NCBI GenBank assembly: GCA_910584825.1
Contig: CAJUCI010000009.1
Location: 1 to 64,000 of the forward strand
DNA: 64,000 bases
DNA from: an uncultured Duncaniella sp.
GTDB taxonomy: Bacteria > Bacteroidota > Bacteroidia > Bacteroidales > Muribaculaceae
Direction of reading: 5' to 3'
Part shown: positions 35,845 through 45,175 of the stretch, piece by piece
Position numbering within the stretch: position 1 is the first letter of the stretch
How the letters are laid out: every line of letters begins with the position of its first letter
Notes under the pieces: model-generated
The model's database searches: none
What the model saw: the letters and a program-made list of their open reading frames with translations, nothing else
Told to the model about the DNA's origin: nothing
Program-made: the position numbers and the translations under genes

Positions 35845-36525
35845 ATGATAATAGACCTAAAAGACATAAACAAATCCTATCCCGGCGTCGTGCCCCTGCA
35901 TGTGCTCAAGGATGTGAACCTCCAGATTGAGAAGGGGGAGCTCGTGTCAATCATGGGAGCATCCGGCTCGGGAAAATCCACCCTGCTCAACATCCTCGGC
36001 ATCCTTGACAACTATGACTCGGGCGAGTATCACCTTGACGGAGTGCTGATTAAGAATCTCACGGAAAACAAGGCCGCCGACCTGCGCAACTACATGATAG
36101 GATTCGTGTTTCAGTCGTTCAACCTCATCGGCTACAAAAACGCGCTCGAGAATGTGGCACTGCCCCTGTTCTATCGCGGCATCTCACGCAAAAAGCGCAA
36201 CGCCCTGGCGATGGAGCAGCTCGAACGCATGGGCCTGGCCGACCGCGCCAACCATCTGCCCAGCGAGATGTCGGGCGGTCAGAAACAGCGTGTGGCCATA
36301 GCACGCGCACTCATCACCAACCCCTCGATACTCCTTGCCGACGAGCCTACGGGCGCGCTCGACTCCAAGACCTCAAAGGAGGTGATGCAGGTGTTCCGCG
36401 ACCTCAACGCCGAGGGGCGCACCATCGTGATAGTCACGCATGACCCCGGCGTGGGCGAGCAGACCAACCGCATAATCCGCATCTCGGACGGACGCATAGT
36501 CACACCTCCCACCGACATCCGATGA
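35845..36525 (+). CDS. ABC transporter ATPase (MacB/LolD type)
   Basis: Cytoplasmic ATP-binding subunit of 226 residues that powers a MacB-like exporter. Walker A is GASGSGKSTLLN (about residues 37-48), the Q-loop is VFQSFNLIGY, the ABC signature is SGGQKQR, Walker B is ILLADEPTGALD and the switch His lies in IVTHDPGV. Start at 35845 (MIIDLKDINKSYPGVV) fits the family; an upstream ATG lies at the predicted transcription start. Its stop overlaps the start of the first permease (ATGA). Confidence 0.93.
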   Translation: MIIDLKDINKSYPGVVPLHVLKDVNLQIEKGELVSIMGASGSGKSTLLNILGILDNYDSGEYHLDGVLIKNLTENKAADLRNYMIGFVFQSFNLIGYKNALENVALPLFYRGISRKKRNALAMEQLERMGLADRANHLPSEMSGGQKQRVAIARALITNPSILLADEPTGALDSKTSKEVMQVFRDLNAEGRTIVIVTHDPGVGEQTNRIIRISDGRIVTPPTDIR

Positions 36526-37745
36526 TTGACCTCGTAAACGAAATACTCGCCACACTGCGCCACAACAAACTGCGCACTGCCCTCACGGGTTTTGCCGTGT
36601 CGTGGGGCATATTCCTGCTCATAGTGCTCCTGAGCCTGTCGCGCGGACTGGTCAACGGCATGGACTCGATGTTCTCCAAGCGTGACACCGAGTCAATCAC
36701 CGTGGAGGGCGGATGGGCCCACAAGCCCTACAAGGGCCTGACCGACGACCGCAGGATTCAGCTCAAGGAGCGCGACGTAAATCTGCTGACCAACCGCAAT
36801 GCCAACGTCGTAGCCAACGTGGTGCCGGACATAAGCAGCGACACGGCCACCATATCCACCGGCAAGGACTATGCTACAGGAGGATTCAAGGGGGTGTATC
36901 CCTCGGGCCTCAAAAGCGACGGCGCGACCATGCTCGAGGGGCGTTTCATCAACGACAACGATGTCAGGCTTACCCGCCGCGTGATGGTGCTGCATAAGGA
37001 CAACGCCAAAAACCTCTTCGGCGACAAAAGCCCCGTGGGCAAGCTCGTGAAGATGAACGACCTTTCGTTTACCGTAATCGGCGTATTCTCCCACGAATGG
37101 AACACCAAGAGCTATATCCCCTACTCCACCGCACGCAATCTCACGGGCGGAGGCGACGACATTAAAAAACTCACCGTAAGCGTTCACGGCATGTCCACCA
37201 CCGAAGAGGGCACTCAGGCCGAGAAGGATTTCTACACCACCCTCGGCAAGGAGCATCAGTTTGACCCGTCAGACGAAAGCGCGTTGTGGATATGGAACCG
37301 TTTCAACCAGCATCTCACACAGTCGTCGGCAATGGGCGCGCTCGGCGTGGCCGTGTGGGTGATAGGCCTGCTCACCATGCTTTCGGGCATAGTGGGCGTG
37401 AGCAACATCATGTTTGTGTCGGTCAGGGAGCGCACACATGAGATAGGTGTACGCCGCGCCATCGGTGCCCGGCCTCTAAGCATACTCAAGCAGATTATAC
37501 TCGAGAGTGTGGCCATCACCACACTGTTCGGCTACATAGGCATAGTCATGGGTGTGGCCCTGTCACAGCTTATCGATTTCATCGCCACCAAGGCCAACGC
37601 CGAGTTCATCCAAAATCCCACCGTCGACCTTGGTGTGGCACTCCAGGTGACACTGGTGCTGGTAATCGCCGGTGCGCTTGCCGGACTGTTCCCCGCACTG
37701 AAATCTCTTAAAATCAAGCCCGTTGAAGCCTTGCGCGATGAATAA
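36522..37745 (+). CDS. ABC transporter permease 1 (MacB/FtsX fold)
   Basis: Inner-membrane permease of 407 residues. One N-terminal helix (TALTGFAVSWGIFLLIVLLS) is followed by a large periplasmic MacB_PCD domain (residues ~50-260). Three C-terminal FtsX-type helices follow, with the conserved loop SVRERTHEIGVRRAIGARP (about residues 301-319). It works with the adjacent ATPase and second permease; the two unlike permeases suggest a heterodimer. Substrate unknown. Confidence 0.92.
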   Translation: MIDLVNEILATLRHNKLRTALTGFAVSWGIFLLIVLLSLSRGLVNGMDSMFSKRDTESITVEGGWAHKPYKGLTDDRRIQLKERDVNLLTNRNANVVANVVPDISSDTATISTGKDYATGGFKGVYPSGLKSDGATMLEGRFINDNDVRLTRRVMVLHKDNAKNLFGDKSPVGKLVKMNDLSFTVIGVFSHEWNTKSYIPYSTARNLTGGGDDIKKLTVSVHGMSTTEEGTQAEKDFYTTLGKEHQFDPSDESALWIWNRFNQHLTQSSAMGALGVAVWVIGLLTMLSGIVGVSNIMFVSVRERTHEIGVRRAIGARPLSILKQIILESVAITTLFGYIGIVMGVALSQLIDFIATKANAEFIQNPTVDLGVALQVTLVLVIAGALAGLFPALKSLKIKPVEALRDE

Positions 37746-37750
37746 AGAAT

Positions 37751-38995
37751 ATGAAGAATCCTGTATTTGACATAGAGAACTGGCGCGAGATAGGCACCAC
37801 CCTTGCCCAAAACAAGACGCGCACCTTCATGACCGCCTTCGGAATATTCTGGGGCACCGCAATACTGGCCCTGCTCATCGGAGGCTCGGAGGGCCTGAAG
37901 CACTTCATGGGGCGCAACTTCGAGGGATTTGCCACGAATGCCGCCGCCATCTTCCCGGGACGCACCACCAAGAGCTATGCCGGATTCAACAAAGGGCGAC
38001 CGCTCGAGCTCAACATCAACGATGCCGTCAACATCCGTCACGCACTCCCCCAGCTGGCCCACTCCTCGGCGGTGAATTTTGAATGGGTCAACGCCATGTA
38101 TGGCCGCAAGAAATCCAACGCCCAGCTCACAGGCGTGGAGAAGGACTATGACAAGATATTCGAGCCTATAGTCTACGAGGGCCGTTTCATCAACGAGGCC
38201 GACGACGCGAATTACCGCAAGGTGTGTGTGATAGGCAAAAAGGTGGCCGACGAACTGTTTGGCGCAGGCTCGGCAACCGGCCATGAGATACAGCTCAACA
38301 ACATCTATTATAAGGTGATAGGTGTAATCGGGCAGACATCCGAAATCAATATCGGTGCCAAGATGGACGAGTCAATCTTCATCCCCTACAACACCATGCG
38401 ACGCGGCTACAATCTTGGCAACAAGATTAACATATTCATGATGACGTTTCAGGACGGCTACAAACCGGGCGACTACGAGAAACTGTTACGCCATGTCATA
38501 GCTGCCAACCATCCCGTCGCACCGGATGACGAGGGCGCGTTCAACTACTTCAACATCTCCGAGATGTTTGCTATGGTCGACAACGTGTTCACCGGCATCA
38601 CGCTGCTCGCGCTCTTCGTGGGCATCGGCACACTGCTGTCAGGCATCATCGGCGTGGGCAACATCATGTGGATTATCGTGCGTGAGCGCACCCATGAGAT
38701 AGGCATACGCCGTGCCATCGGAGCCAAGCCGCGCGACATCATCATCCAGATACTCTCCGAGTCGATGGTGCTCACATCCATCGCGGGCATCGCCGGAATA
38801 GTGTTTGCGGCCATTATTCTCGGAGTGGCCGAGGTGATAAGCGACGGCCCGCTCGGCCCGCTGAGGTTCCAGCTGCAGTTCTCGCAGGCTGTGGGCATAC
38901 TCGTCACCTTCCTTATCCTCGGCACCGCCGCCGGTATCATCCCGGCAGTCAAGGCCATGAAAATCAAGCCCATCGAGGCCCTAAATGACAAATAG
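37751..38995 (+). CDS. ABC transporter permease 2 (MacB/FtsX fold)
   Basis: Second MacB-type permease, 414 residues, paralogous to the preceding gene and starting five bases after it. The N-terminal helix region is FMTAFGIFWGTAILALLIGG, with a periplasmic domain to residue ~275. The FtsX loop reads IVRERTHEIGIRRAIGAKPR. It ends KAMKIKPIEALNDK, mirroring permease 1 (KSLKIKPVEALRDE). Both are needed for a heterodimeric exporter if the layout is interpreted correctly. Confidence 0.92.
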   Translation: MKNPVFDIENWREIGTTLAQNKTRTFMTAFGIFWGTAILALLIGGSEGLKHFMGRNFEGFATNAAAIFPGRTTKSYAGFNKGRPLELNINDAVNIRHALPQLAHSSAVNFEWVNAMYGRKKSNAQLTGVEKDYDKIFEPIVYEGRFINEADDANYRKVCVIGKKVADELFGAGSATGHEIQLNNIYYKVIGVIGQTSEINIGAKMDESIFIPYNTMRRGYNLGNKINIFMMTFQDGYKPGDYEKLLRHVIAANHPVAPDDEGAFNYFNISEMFAMVDNVFTGITLLALFVGIGTLLSGIIGVGNIMWIIVRERTHEIGIRRAIGAKPRDIIIQILSESMVLTSIAGIAGIVFAAIILGVAEVISDGPLGPLRFQLQFSQAVGILVTFLILGTAAGIIPAVKAMKIKPIEALNDK

Positions 38996-39072
38996 CCGTC
39001 ATACAGCCGCATGTATATAATCCTCACCCTCATACTATTGTTCTGATAAATCTGAAAACTCTGATAATAAAA

Positions 39073-40194
39073 ATGAAAAAATTCTTCAGAATCCTCCTGT
39101 GGACACTTGTCGCCCTGATATTCGTGGGCACATTCGTCTACCTTTTCATCAATTCCAAGCCCAAGGAGACCCGCTACGAGATTGTCACACCCGAGACCGG
39201 CGATGTGGAGCGCACCACCATCCTCACCGGCACCATCGAGCCGCGCGACGAAATTGAAATCAAGCCCCAGGTGTCAGGCATCATCTCGGAAATCAATGTC
39301 GAGGCCGGCGATATGGTCAAAGAGGGCGATGTCGTGGCTCGCATCAAGGTCATACCCGACGAGGGTCAGCTGTCATCGGCTCTCTCGCGCATCGAGTCGG
39401 CTAAAATCGCACTCGAGGATGCCAAGGCCAAGCATGAACGCAACACCATGCTCCTTGACAAGAAGGTAATCAGCCGTGAAGAGTATGAGAATACAGCCAC
39501 CACACTCGCCCAGGCCAAAGCCGAGCTGAGTGCCGCACAGGACGCTTACTCTATTGTCAAGGAGGGTGTCTCGCGCACCAACGCAAAGGAGAGCAACACC
39601 CTCGTGCGCGCCACCATCACGGGTCTTGTCCTCGACGTGCCTGTCAAGGTCGGCTCTTCGGTAATCCAGGCCAACACCATGAACGACGGCACGACCGTGG
39701 CTACCGTGGCCGATATGAACAATCTGATATTCAAGGGCAAGGTGGATGAGACCGAGGTGGGTCTGCTCAAAGTGCAGCAACCTATGGAAATATCCATCGG
39801 CGCACTCCCCGACCTTCACCTCGATGCCTTCATCGAGAACATCGCCCCCAAGGGCACCGAGACCAACGGCGCAAACACCTTTGAAATCAAGGCTGCCATC
39901 AACATCCCCGAGGGTCAGCAGCTGCGTGCAGGCTACAGCGCGAACGCATCAGTCACACTCAACAAAGCCTCCGACGTGCTCACCATCCCCGAGAGCGTAA
40001 TCGAATGGGCCGGCGACAAGATGTATGTCTACGTGCTCACCGACTCGGTAGACGGTCAGAAGTTTGACCGTACCGAGATTACCACCGGCATATCTGACGG
40101 CATGAAGATTGAGGTCACCTCGGGCATCTCGGCTGTCACCCGTCTGCGCGGTCAGGTAATCAACGACAAAGTCCCCAACTTCGATAAGAAATAA
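39073..40194 (+). CDS. periplasmic adaptor (HlyD/MacA family)
   Basis: Membrane-fusion protein of 373 residues linking the permeases to the outer-membrane channel. N-terminal anchor helix ILLWTLVALIFVGTFVYLFI. Biotinyl-lipoyl-like halves (VEAGDMVKEGDVVARI and the later GLVLDVPVKVGSSV) flank an alpha-hairpin of residues ~95-165. A beta-barrel and membrane-proximal domain complete the protein. Gene order ATPase-permease-permease-adaptor-TolC defines a full tripartite efflux operon. Confidence 0.92.
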   Translation: MKKFFRILLWTLVALIFVGTFVYLFINSKPKETRYEIVTPETGDVERTTILTGTIEPRDEIEIKPQVSGIISEINVEAGDMVKEGDVVARIKVIPDEGQLSSALSRIESAKIALEDAKAKHERNTMLLDKKVISREEYENTATTLAQAKAELSAAQDAYSIVKEGVSRTNAKESNTLVRATITGLVLDVPVKVGSSVIQANTMNDGTTVATVADMNNLIFKGKVDETEVGLLKVQQPMEISIGALPDLHLDAFIENIAPKGTETNGANTFEIKAAINIPEGQQLRAGYSANASVTLNKASDVLTIPESVIEWAGDKMYVYVLTDSVDGQKFDRTEITTGISDGMKIEVTSGISAVTRLRGQVINDKVPNFDKK

Positions 40195-40203
40195 TCCACT
40201 GAC

Positions 40204-41508
40204 ATGAAACTGTCACACATCATCGCAGCGGCCGCTCTGACCGTACTCCCTGTCACCGCTATGGCCGAACCGTGGAGCCTGGACAGCTGCATCAGCTATG
40301 CCATAGGCCACAATCTCGATGTCCGCTCGGCCATGCTCGAACGCTATCGCGGCGACCTGAGCGTCACCGAGGCCAAGGACCGTTTTCTCCCTACACTCTC
40401 GGCCTCTGCGGCGCAGAACTGGGACTTCGGACGCGGTCTGACAGCAGAGAACACATATGCCAACCGCAACACATCATCCTTCGGAGTCGGAGCCAACTTC
40501 TCGCTCCCGCTCTTTCAGGGACTCAGCGCGCTGCGTCAGTTGCGCCAGGCCCAGGCCAACCTGCGAACTCTCGACCTGCAGGTGGAGTATGCCAAAGACG
40601 AGGTTACGCTCGGCGTGATGGCCTACTATCTGCAAGTGCTTTACAACCGCGAGATTGCCTCGGTGCGCCGCGAGGAGCTGCGCCTGTCGCAGACCCAGCT
40701 CGAACGTCAGCAGATACTCTTCGAAGCCGGGAAAGTCCCCGAGGTGGATGTGCTTCAGGCCAAGGCACAGGTGGCCTCGGGCGAAGTTGCCGTAGTCAAT
40801 GCCGACAATGACTACCGGCTGGCACTGGTCGACCTGTCTCGCGCGCTTGAGCTTAACGACACTCAGGGGTTTGACATACTGCCGGTCGACCTCGACGGCG
40901 AGTTGCCCCGCCTCGCATCGGCCGACGAGGTTTATCGCAATGCATTGAGCAACAACAGCGGCATTCTGGCCGCACGTTCGTCGGTCGACCTTGCCGGTCA
41001 TGCCATTTCGGTAGCCAAGAGCGGTTATCTGCCACGACTATCGTTCAATGCCGGGCTGAACTCCAGCTACTACACACTCTCAGGCATGGATAACACATCG
41101 TTCGGACGTCAGATGCGCGACAATTTCTCAAAATCGCTCGGATTCTCACTCAGCATCCCCATCTTTGATGCCTTCGCCACGCGCAATCAGGTGCGCCAGG
41201 CCAAGGTGCAGCAACTGTCGGCCGAGCTTGAGCTTGAACGCCGCGAAAGCGACCTTCTCAAGACCATCCGCCAAGCCTACTGTCAGGCCGAAGGGGCCGA
41301 GGCACAATACCGTGCCGGCGAAGTGGCCGTCACATCATCCAAGGCCGCGCTCGACGCCATGACCGAGAAATACACCTATGGCCGCGCCAACGCCACCGAA
41401 TGGGAACAGGCCCGCTCCAACTACATCACCACCCTCTCCCAGCAAGTCCGGGCCAAATACGAAATGATTCTCCGCAACCGCATCCTCAACTTCTATAACC
41501 GCCATTAA
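40204..41508 (+). CDS. TolC-family outer-membrane efflux channel
   Basis: 434-residue outer-membrane factor. A signal peptide (MKLSHIIAAAALTVLPVTAM, cleavage near MAEP) precedes two repeated halves of long helices with short strands. Visible blocks are WSLDSCISYAIGHNLDVRSA, FEAGKVPEVDVLQAKAQVAS and YTYGRANATEWEQARSNY. It starts nine bases after the adaptor gene, closing the efflux operon. Expected to form a trimer spanning outer membrane and periplasm. Confidence 0.93.
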   Translation: MKLSHIIAAAALTVLPVTAMAEPWSLDSCISYAIGHNLDVRSAMLERYRGDLSVTEAKDRFLPTLSASAAQNWDFGRGLTAENTYANRNTSSFGVGANFSLPLFQGLSALRQLRQAQANLRTLDLQVEYAKDEVTLGVMAYYLQVLYNREIASVRREELRLSQTQLERQQILFEAGKVPEVDVLQAKAQVASGEVAVVNADNDYRLALVDLSRALELNDTQGFDILPVDLDGELPRLASADEVYRNALSNNSGILAARSSVDLAGHAISVAKSGYLPRLSFNAGLNSSYYTLSGMDNTSFGRQMRDNFSKSLGFSLSIPIFDAFATRNQVRQAKVQQLSAELELERRESDLLKTIRQAYCQAEGAEAQYRAGEVAVTSSKAALDAMTEKYTYGRANATEWEQARSNYITTLSQQVRAKYEMILRNRILNFYNRH

Positions 41509-41810
41509 TGACAACATAACGGGAGAATTACAATTCAAGAAAGGGACATAAGGACATAAGATACAAAAGCGACATAAGTCTTTTAATAAGTCACCGACTT
41601 GTCAAGAATTTAAATTTTTAATTTTTAATTTTTAATTTTAAATTCTTAATTTTAAAAGGCTTATGTCGCTTTTGTATCTTATGTCCTTTTGTCCCTTTCT
41701 TGAATTATGAGACAGCTTCGTTCAGTTTGTCGACTTATATGTTGCTCCTGTCGTATCATGTTGACGGCTGAAGCCGTCACTCCTACAATTAAGCAACATT
41801 CACAAAGTCT
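41509..41810. repeat. repeat-filled convergent gap with long inverted repeat
   Basis: This 302-base gap holds no gene. The arms at 41532-41586 and 41652-41706 match at 53 of 55 positions. The arms contain tandem GACATAAG units and ACAAAAGCGAC. The 65-base interior has a nested hairpin (AAGAATTTAAA pairing with TTTAAATTCTT) in AATTTTTAATTT repeats. At 41763-41778 is GACGGCTGAAGCCGTC followed by CTCCTAC, the motif also seen in the element at 58188-58289. Confidence 0.85.
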
Positions 41811-42953
41811 TTACTCCTCAATCTTGCGGGCACCGTCGGAGATGATGACGTCGTAGATTTTGGGCTGGTGGCCGTACTTGGCAGCGAATTTCTCCTTGGC
41901 GGTGGCGATGAAGTGGTCATACTTGTCGTCGGCCACGAGGTTGATGGTGCAGCCGCCGAAGCCGCCGCCCATGATGCGCGAGCCGATTACGCCACACTCC
42001 TTGGCGATGTCGTTGAGATAGTCAAGCTCCTCGCACGACACCTCATAATCCTTCGACAGTCCTTCGTGGGTCTCGTACATGCAACGGCCTACGGTGGCGA
42101 GGTCGCCGCGCTCTAGGGCGTCACACACGTCGAGCACACGATGCTTCTCACCGATGACAAACTTGGCGCGCATATAATCCTCGGCCGAGATGTCGCTCTT
42201 GATTGCCTCAAGTGCCTCCATATCGGCGTCGCGGAGTGTCTCGATGCCGAGACGCTTGGCCACGCGCTCGCATGACTGGCGACGCTTGTTGTAGGGTGAG
42301 TCTACGAGTTCGTGCTTGACAACCGAGTCAACAAGCACGAGCTTGTAGCCGTCAATCTTGAAGGGGAAATACTCATACTCGAGCGAACGGCAGTCGAGAC
42401 GGATGAGGCAGTCCTTCTTGCCGAACACCGATGCGAACTGGTCCATGATGCCGCAGTTGACTCCGCAATAGTTGTGCTCGGTCGACTGGCCTATCTTGGC
42501 AAGCTCAAACTTGGGTATGCTGTTGTCGTTGAACATATCGTTGAGCGCGAATGCGAAACATGACTCGAGTGCAGCCGATGACGAGAGGCCTGCGCCGAGG
42601 GGAACGTTGCCGGCAAAAACGGCATCGAAGCCCTTGACAACGCCACCGCGCTTGATGGTCTCACGGCATACGCCGAACACGTAGCGTGCCCACTGCTGCT
42701 CGGGAGCGTCCTCCTCGTTGAGACCGAAGTGCGACTCCTCATTGAGGTCGAGTGAGTAGAGGTTCACCTTGTCGGTGTCGTTGGGACGGATGTCGGCCAT
42801 GATGACCTTGTCGATAGCTCCGGGAAATACGAATCCGCCATTATAGTCGGTGTGCTCACCGATGAGGTTGATACGTCCGGCCGAAGCGTAGAGTGTGCCC
42901 TTGCCTCCGAAATGCTCTTCAAAGGCTTTGACAATCTTGTTTTTTAATTCCAT
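41811..42953 (-). CDS. galK: galactokinase
   Basis: GHMP-family kinase making galactose-1-phosphate from galactose and ATP in the cytoplasm. 380 residues. The sugar-binding motif GRINLIGEHTDYNGGFVFP is at about residues 27-45, the ATP loop VPLGAGLSSSAALE near 118-131 and motif 3, GSRIMGGGFGGCTI, near 331-344. Last gene of the galM-nucleotidyltransferase-galK cluster, 32 bases after the nucleotidyltransferase gene. Confidence 0.96.
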   Translation of the reverse strand: MELKNKIVKAFEEHFGGKGTLYASAGRINLIGEHTDYNGGFVFPGAIDKVIMADIRPNDTDKVNLYSLDLNEESHFGLNEEDAPEQQWARYVFGVCRETIKRGGVVKGFDAVFAGNVPLGAGLSSSAALESCFAFALNDMFNDNSIPKFELAKIGQSTEHNYCGVNCGIMDQFASVFGKKDCLIRLDCRSLEYEYFPFKIDGYKLVLVDSVVKHELVDSPYNKRRQSCERVAKRLGIETLRDADMEALEAIKSDISAEDYMRAKFVIGEKHRVLDVCDALERGDLATVGRCMYETHEGLSKDYEVSCEELDYLNDIAKECGVIGSRIMGGGFGGCTINLVADDKYDHFIATAKEKFAAKYGHQPKIYDVIISDGARKIEE

Positions 42954-42985
42954 GGTTTTTATGGTTGAGGTAAGTTGTATTTATA

Positions 42986-43891
42986 TCAGAACATCTTGTC
43001 GGGATATACACCCTCGGCATGAAGCTGGGCAAATTTCTCGACCACGCCGGGACGGTCGGCGGCATATGTCACGCCAAACCAGCGCGAATCGGTGTCAAGC
43101 ACCTTGACTGTAGCCTCGCCGTTGTGGATGAGGGTGTCGACGCAGAGGGGGATGAAGAACTCGGCCTTGGGGGTGTTGATATCCTTGTCGAGGAACTTCT
43201 TGAACTCGCGGTCGCTATACTCGAAATAGTCGGGAGTGAAGCCCCAGAGGTTCATCGACACGGGGGTCATCGGGTCGAGCTTCTGCTCCACGCCGTTCTC
43301 GTCGGTAAACACGATGTCACCGTTGGGGGCATAGCTTATGGCTGTGCGCTCCACCACGCTTGTAAGGTTGCCGTCCTCACCCTTGGAGCATACGCCACGG
43401 GCCACCGAGCCGTTCTCGGTCATGGTGTTGCCTACGCGGAATCCCACCATCGAGTAGTCACCCTTACGGTCGCGGGGACGCATGAGGTCTTCGGCGATTA
43501 CGCGGAATGCGTCACGGCCATAGAAGTCGTCGGCATTGATTACGGCAAACGGCTCGTTGATGACCTCCTTGCCCATAAGCACTGCATGATTGGTGCCCCA
43601 GGGCTTGGTGCGGTCGGCGGGGCAGGTGTACCCCTCGGGAAGTTTGTCGGTGGCCTGGAAGACTACCTCAACAGGCACGTGACCCTCATATTTTGAAAGA
43701 ATCTTCTCGCGGAAGTCCTTCTCAAAATCCTTGCGGATTACAAATACCACTTTGCCGAATCCGGCCTGGATAGCGTCATATATAGAGTAGTCCATTATGG
43801 TCTGGCCCTGAGGACCGAGGGGGTCAAGCTGCTTAAGGCCGCCGTAACGGCTACCCATTCCGGCTGCAAGTACAAAAAGAGTTGGTTTCAT
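42986..43891 (-). CDS. sugar-phosphate nucleotidyltransferase beside galK
   Basis: Nucleotidyltransferase of 301 residues with the pyrophosphorylase signature LFVLAAGMGSRYGGLKQLDP at residues 5-24. It also has PWGTNHAVLMG and VINADDFYGRDAF. Flanked by galM and galK with no galT in the window, it may convert galactose-1-phosphate (or glucose-1-phosphate) to the UDP-sugar (inference). It differs from typical GalU by the RYGGLKQ loop and DDFYG. The substrate needs an assay. Confidence 0.8.
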   Translation of the reverse strand: MKPTLFVLAAGMGSRYGGLKQLDPLGPQGQTIMDYSIYDAIQAGFGKVVFVIRKDFEKDFREKILSKYEGHVPVEVVFQATDKLPEGYTCPADRTKPWGTNHAVLMGKEVINEPFAVINADDFYGRDAFRVIAEDLMRPRDRKGDYSMVGFRVGNTMTENGSVARGVCSKGEDGNLTSVVERTAISYAPNGDIVFTDENGVEQKLDPMTPVSMNLWGFTPDYFEYSDREFKKFLDKDINTPKAEFFIPLCVDTLIHNGEATVKVLDTDSRWFGVTYAADRPGVVEKFAQLHAEGVYPDKMF

Positions 43892-43916
43892 TGTTATATG
43901 ATATTGTTTTTTGGAT

Positions 43917-44960
43917 TTATGCGTTGAATTTGAATACTATCATCTCGTCATATTCCTGACCGGGGCGCAGTTCTGACGAGGGGAATGCGGGCTTGTTGGG
44001 CGCGTCGGGAAATCCCTGACACTCTATGGCCACACCGTCATAGTCCTTATACTCGCCGCCCGAGATGCTTTCAGGGCATCCGGCCAGCCAGTTGCCGGTA
44101 TAGACCTGCATACCGGGCTGAGTGGTGCTTACAATGAGCGAGCGGCCCGACTTGGGCCCGCGAAGCTCGGCCACCGTCTGCATCCTGCCCTTCTCATATC
44201 CGTCCACCACCCAGCAGTGGTCATAGCCCTTGCCAATCTTCAGAGCCTCGAAATCGGCATTGATGTCCTTGCCTATGGCTTTGAACGATGTGAAATCCAT
44301 AGGCGTTCCGGCCACGGGGGCAAGCTCGCCTGTCGGTATCTGGGTGTCGTCGGTCGGGAGCCAGCGCGAGGCGTTGAGCTTCAGCTCGTGGTCAAGCACC
44401 GTACCCGAGTTCTCGCCGTCGAGATTGAAATAGGCATGGTTGGTGAGATTGATTACTGTGGGCGCATCGGTCGTCGCGCCGAGACGGAGCGTAAGCTCGT
44501 TGTCGTCGCTCCACACATATTCGGCTGTCACGGTGAGATTGCCGGGATAGCCCTCCTCGCCGTCTTCGGCGCAGTAGAGCATGACCACCTTGTTGTCGCC
44601 CACCACTCGGGCGTCCCAAATCTGATTCATGAACCCCTCCGGGCCGCCGTGCAGTGCATTGGGGCCGTTATTGATTGCGAGGGTGTATTCCTTGCCGTCG
44701 AGGGTGAAATGTCCGCGGGCTATGCGGTTGGCAAACCGTCCGGGCACCTTGCCCATGCATGGGCCGTCGGCAATCCATGATGCGGCGTCCTTGTATCCGA
44801 GAGCCACGTCGGCCATACGGCCGGCCTTGTCGGGCACGATTACTGATACTATGCCGGCTCCGAGTGTGGAGAGCGTGACACTCGCACCTGATTTATTGGT
44901 TATAGTGTAGTGTGTGATTGTCCCTTTCGGGGAGGAAAAGGTCTTTTCAGTGATAGGCAT
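43917..44960 (-). CDS. galM: aldose 1-epimerase (galactose mutarotase)
   Basis: Interconverts alpha and beta anomers of galactose ahead of galactokinase. 347 residues, start at 44960 (MPITEKTFSSPKGTITHY). Conserved features are GRFANRIARGHFTL, the catalytic His in NLTNHAYFNLDG, DHCWVVDG and the catalytic Glu in GVAIECQGFPDAPN. No signal peptide, so cytoplasmic. First gene of the galactose cluster and directly downstream of a good promoter. Confidence 0.93.
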   Translation of the reverse strand: MPITEKTFSSPKGTITHYTITNKSGASVTLSTLGAGIVSVIVPDKAGRMADVALGYKDAASWIADGPCMGKVPGRFANRIARGHFTLDGKEYTLAINNGPNALHGGPEGFMNQIWDARVVGDNKVVMLYCAEDGEEGYPGNLTVTAEYVWSDDNELTLRLGATTDAPTVINLTNHAYFNLDGENSGTVLDHELKLNASRWLPTDDTQIPTGELAPVAGTPMDFTSFKAIGKDINADFEALKIGKGYDHCWVVDGYEKGRMQTVAELRGPKSGRSLIVSTTQPGMQVYTGNWLAGCPESISGGEYKDYDGVAIECQGFPDAPNKPAFPSSELRPGQEYDEMIVFKFNA

Positions 44961-45175
44961 GATGATTATAGTAAGAGGTAACTTTGCCGGGCACATTCTC
45001 TGCGCACCGACAACGCAAATTTACTACATAATAACAACCTTTACAACTACAAATAGGCCAAAAAACAATAAAAATCTACCATTCTTTGTTTAAAAATGGT
45101 ATTAAATACCCAACAAATCCCTATTAGCCGTGACTCACCTGATAACGGCAGTGACTCACGGGCGGCATAAACGTA
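44961..45175. other. non-coding gap upstream of galM
   Basis: A 215-base spacer between galM and the end of rodA on the same strand. It contains the galM promoter and an A/T-rich stretch (about 45045-45120). A short imperfect repeat of GTGACTCAC lies near 45130-45160. No gene is seen. Confidence 0.5.
45016..45046 (-). promoter_or_regulatory. promoter of the galactose cluster
   Basis: The minus strand reads TTG at 45046-45044 and TAAATTTG at 45023-45016, with 20 bases between. It lies about 56 bases before the galM ATG. Confidence 0.65.
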
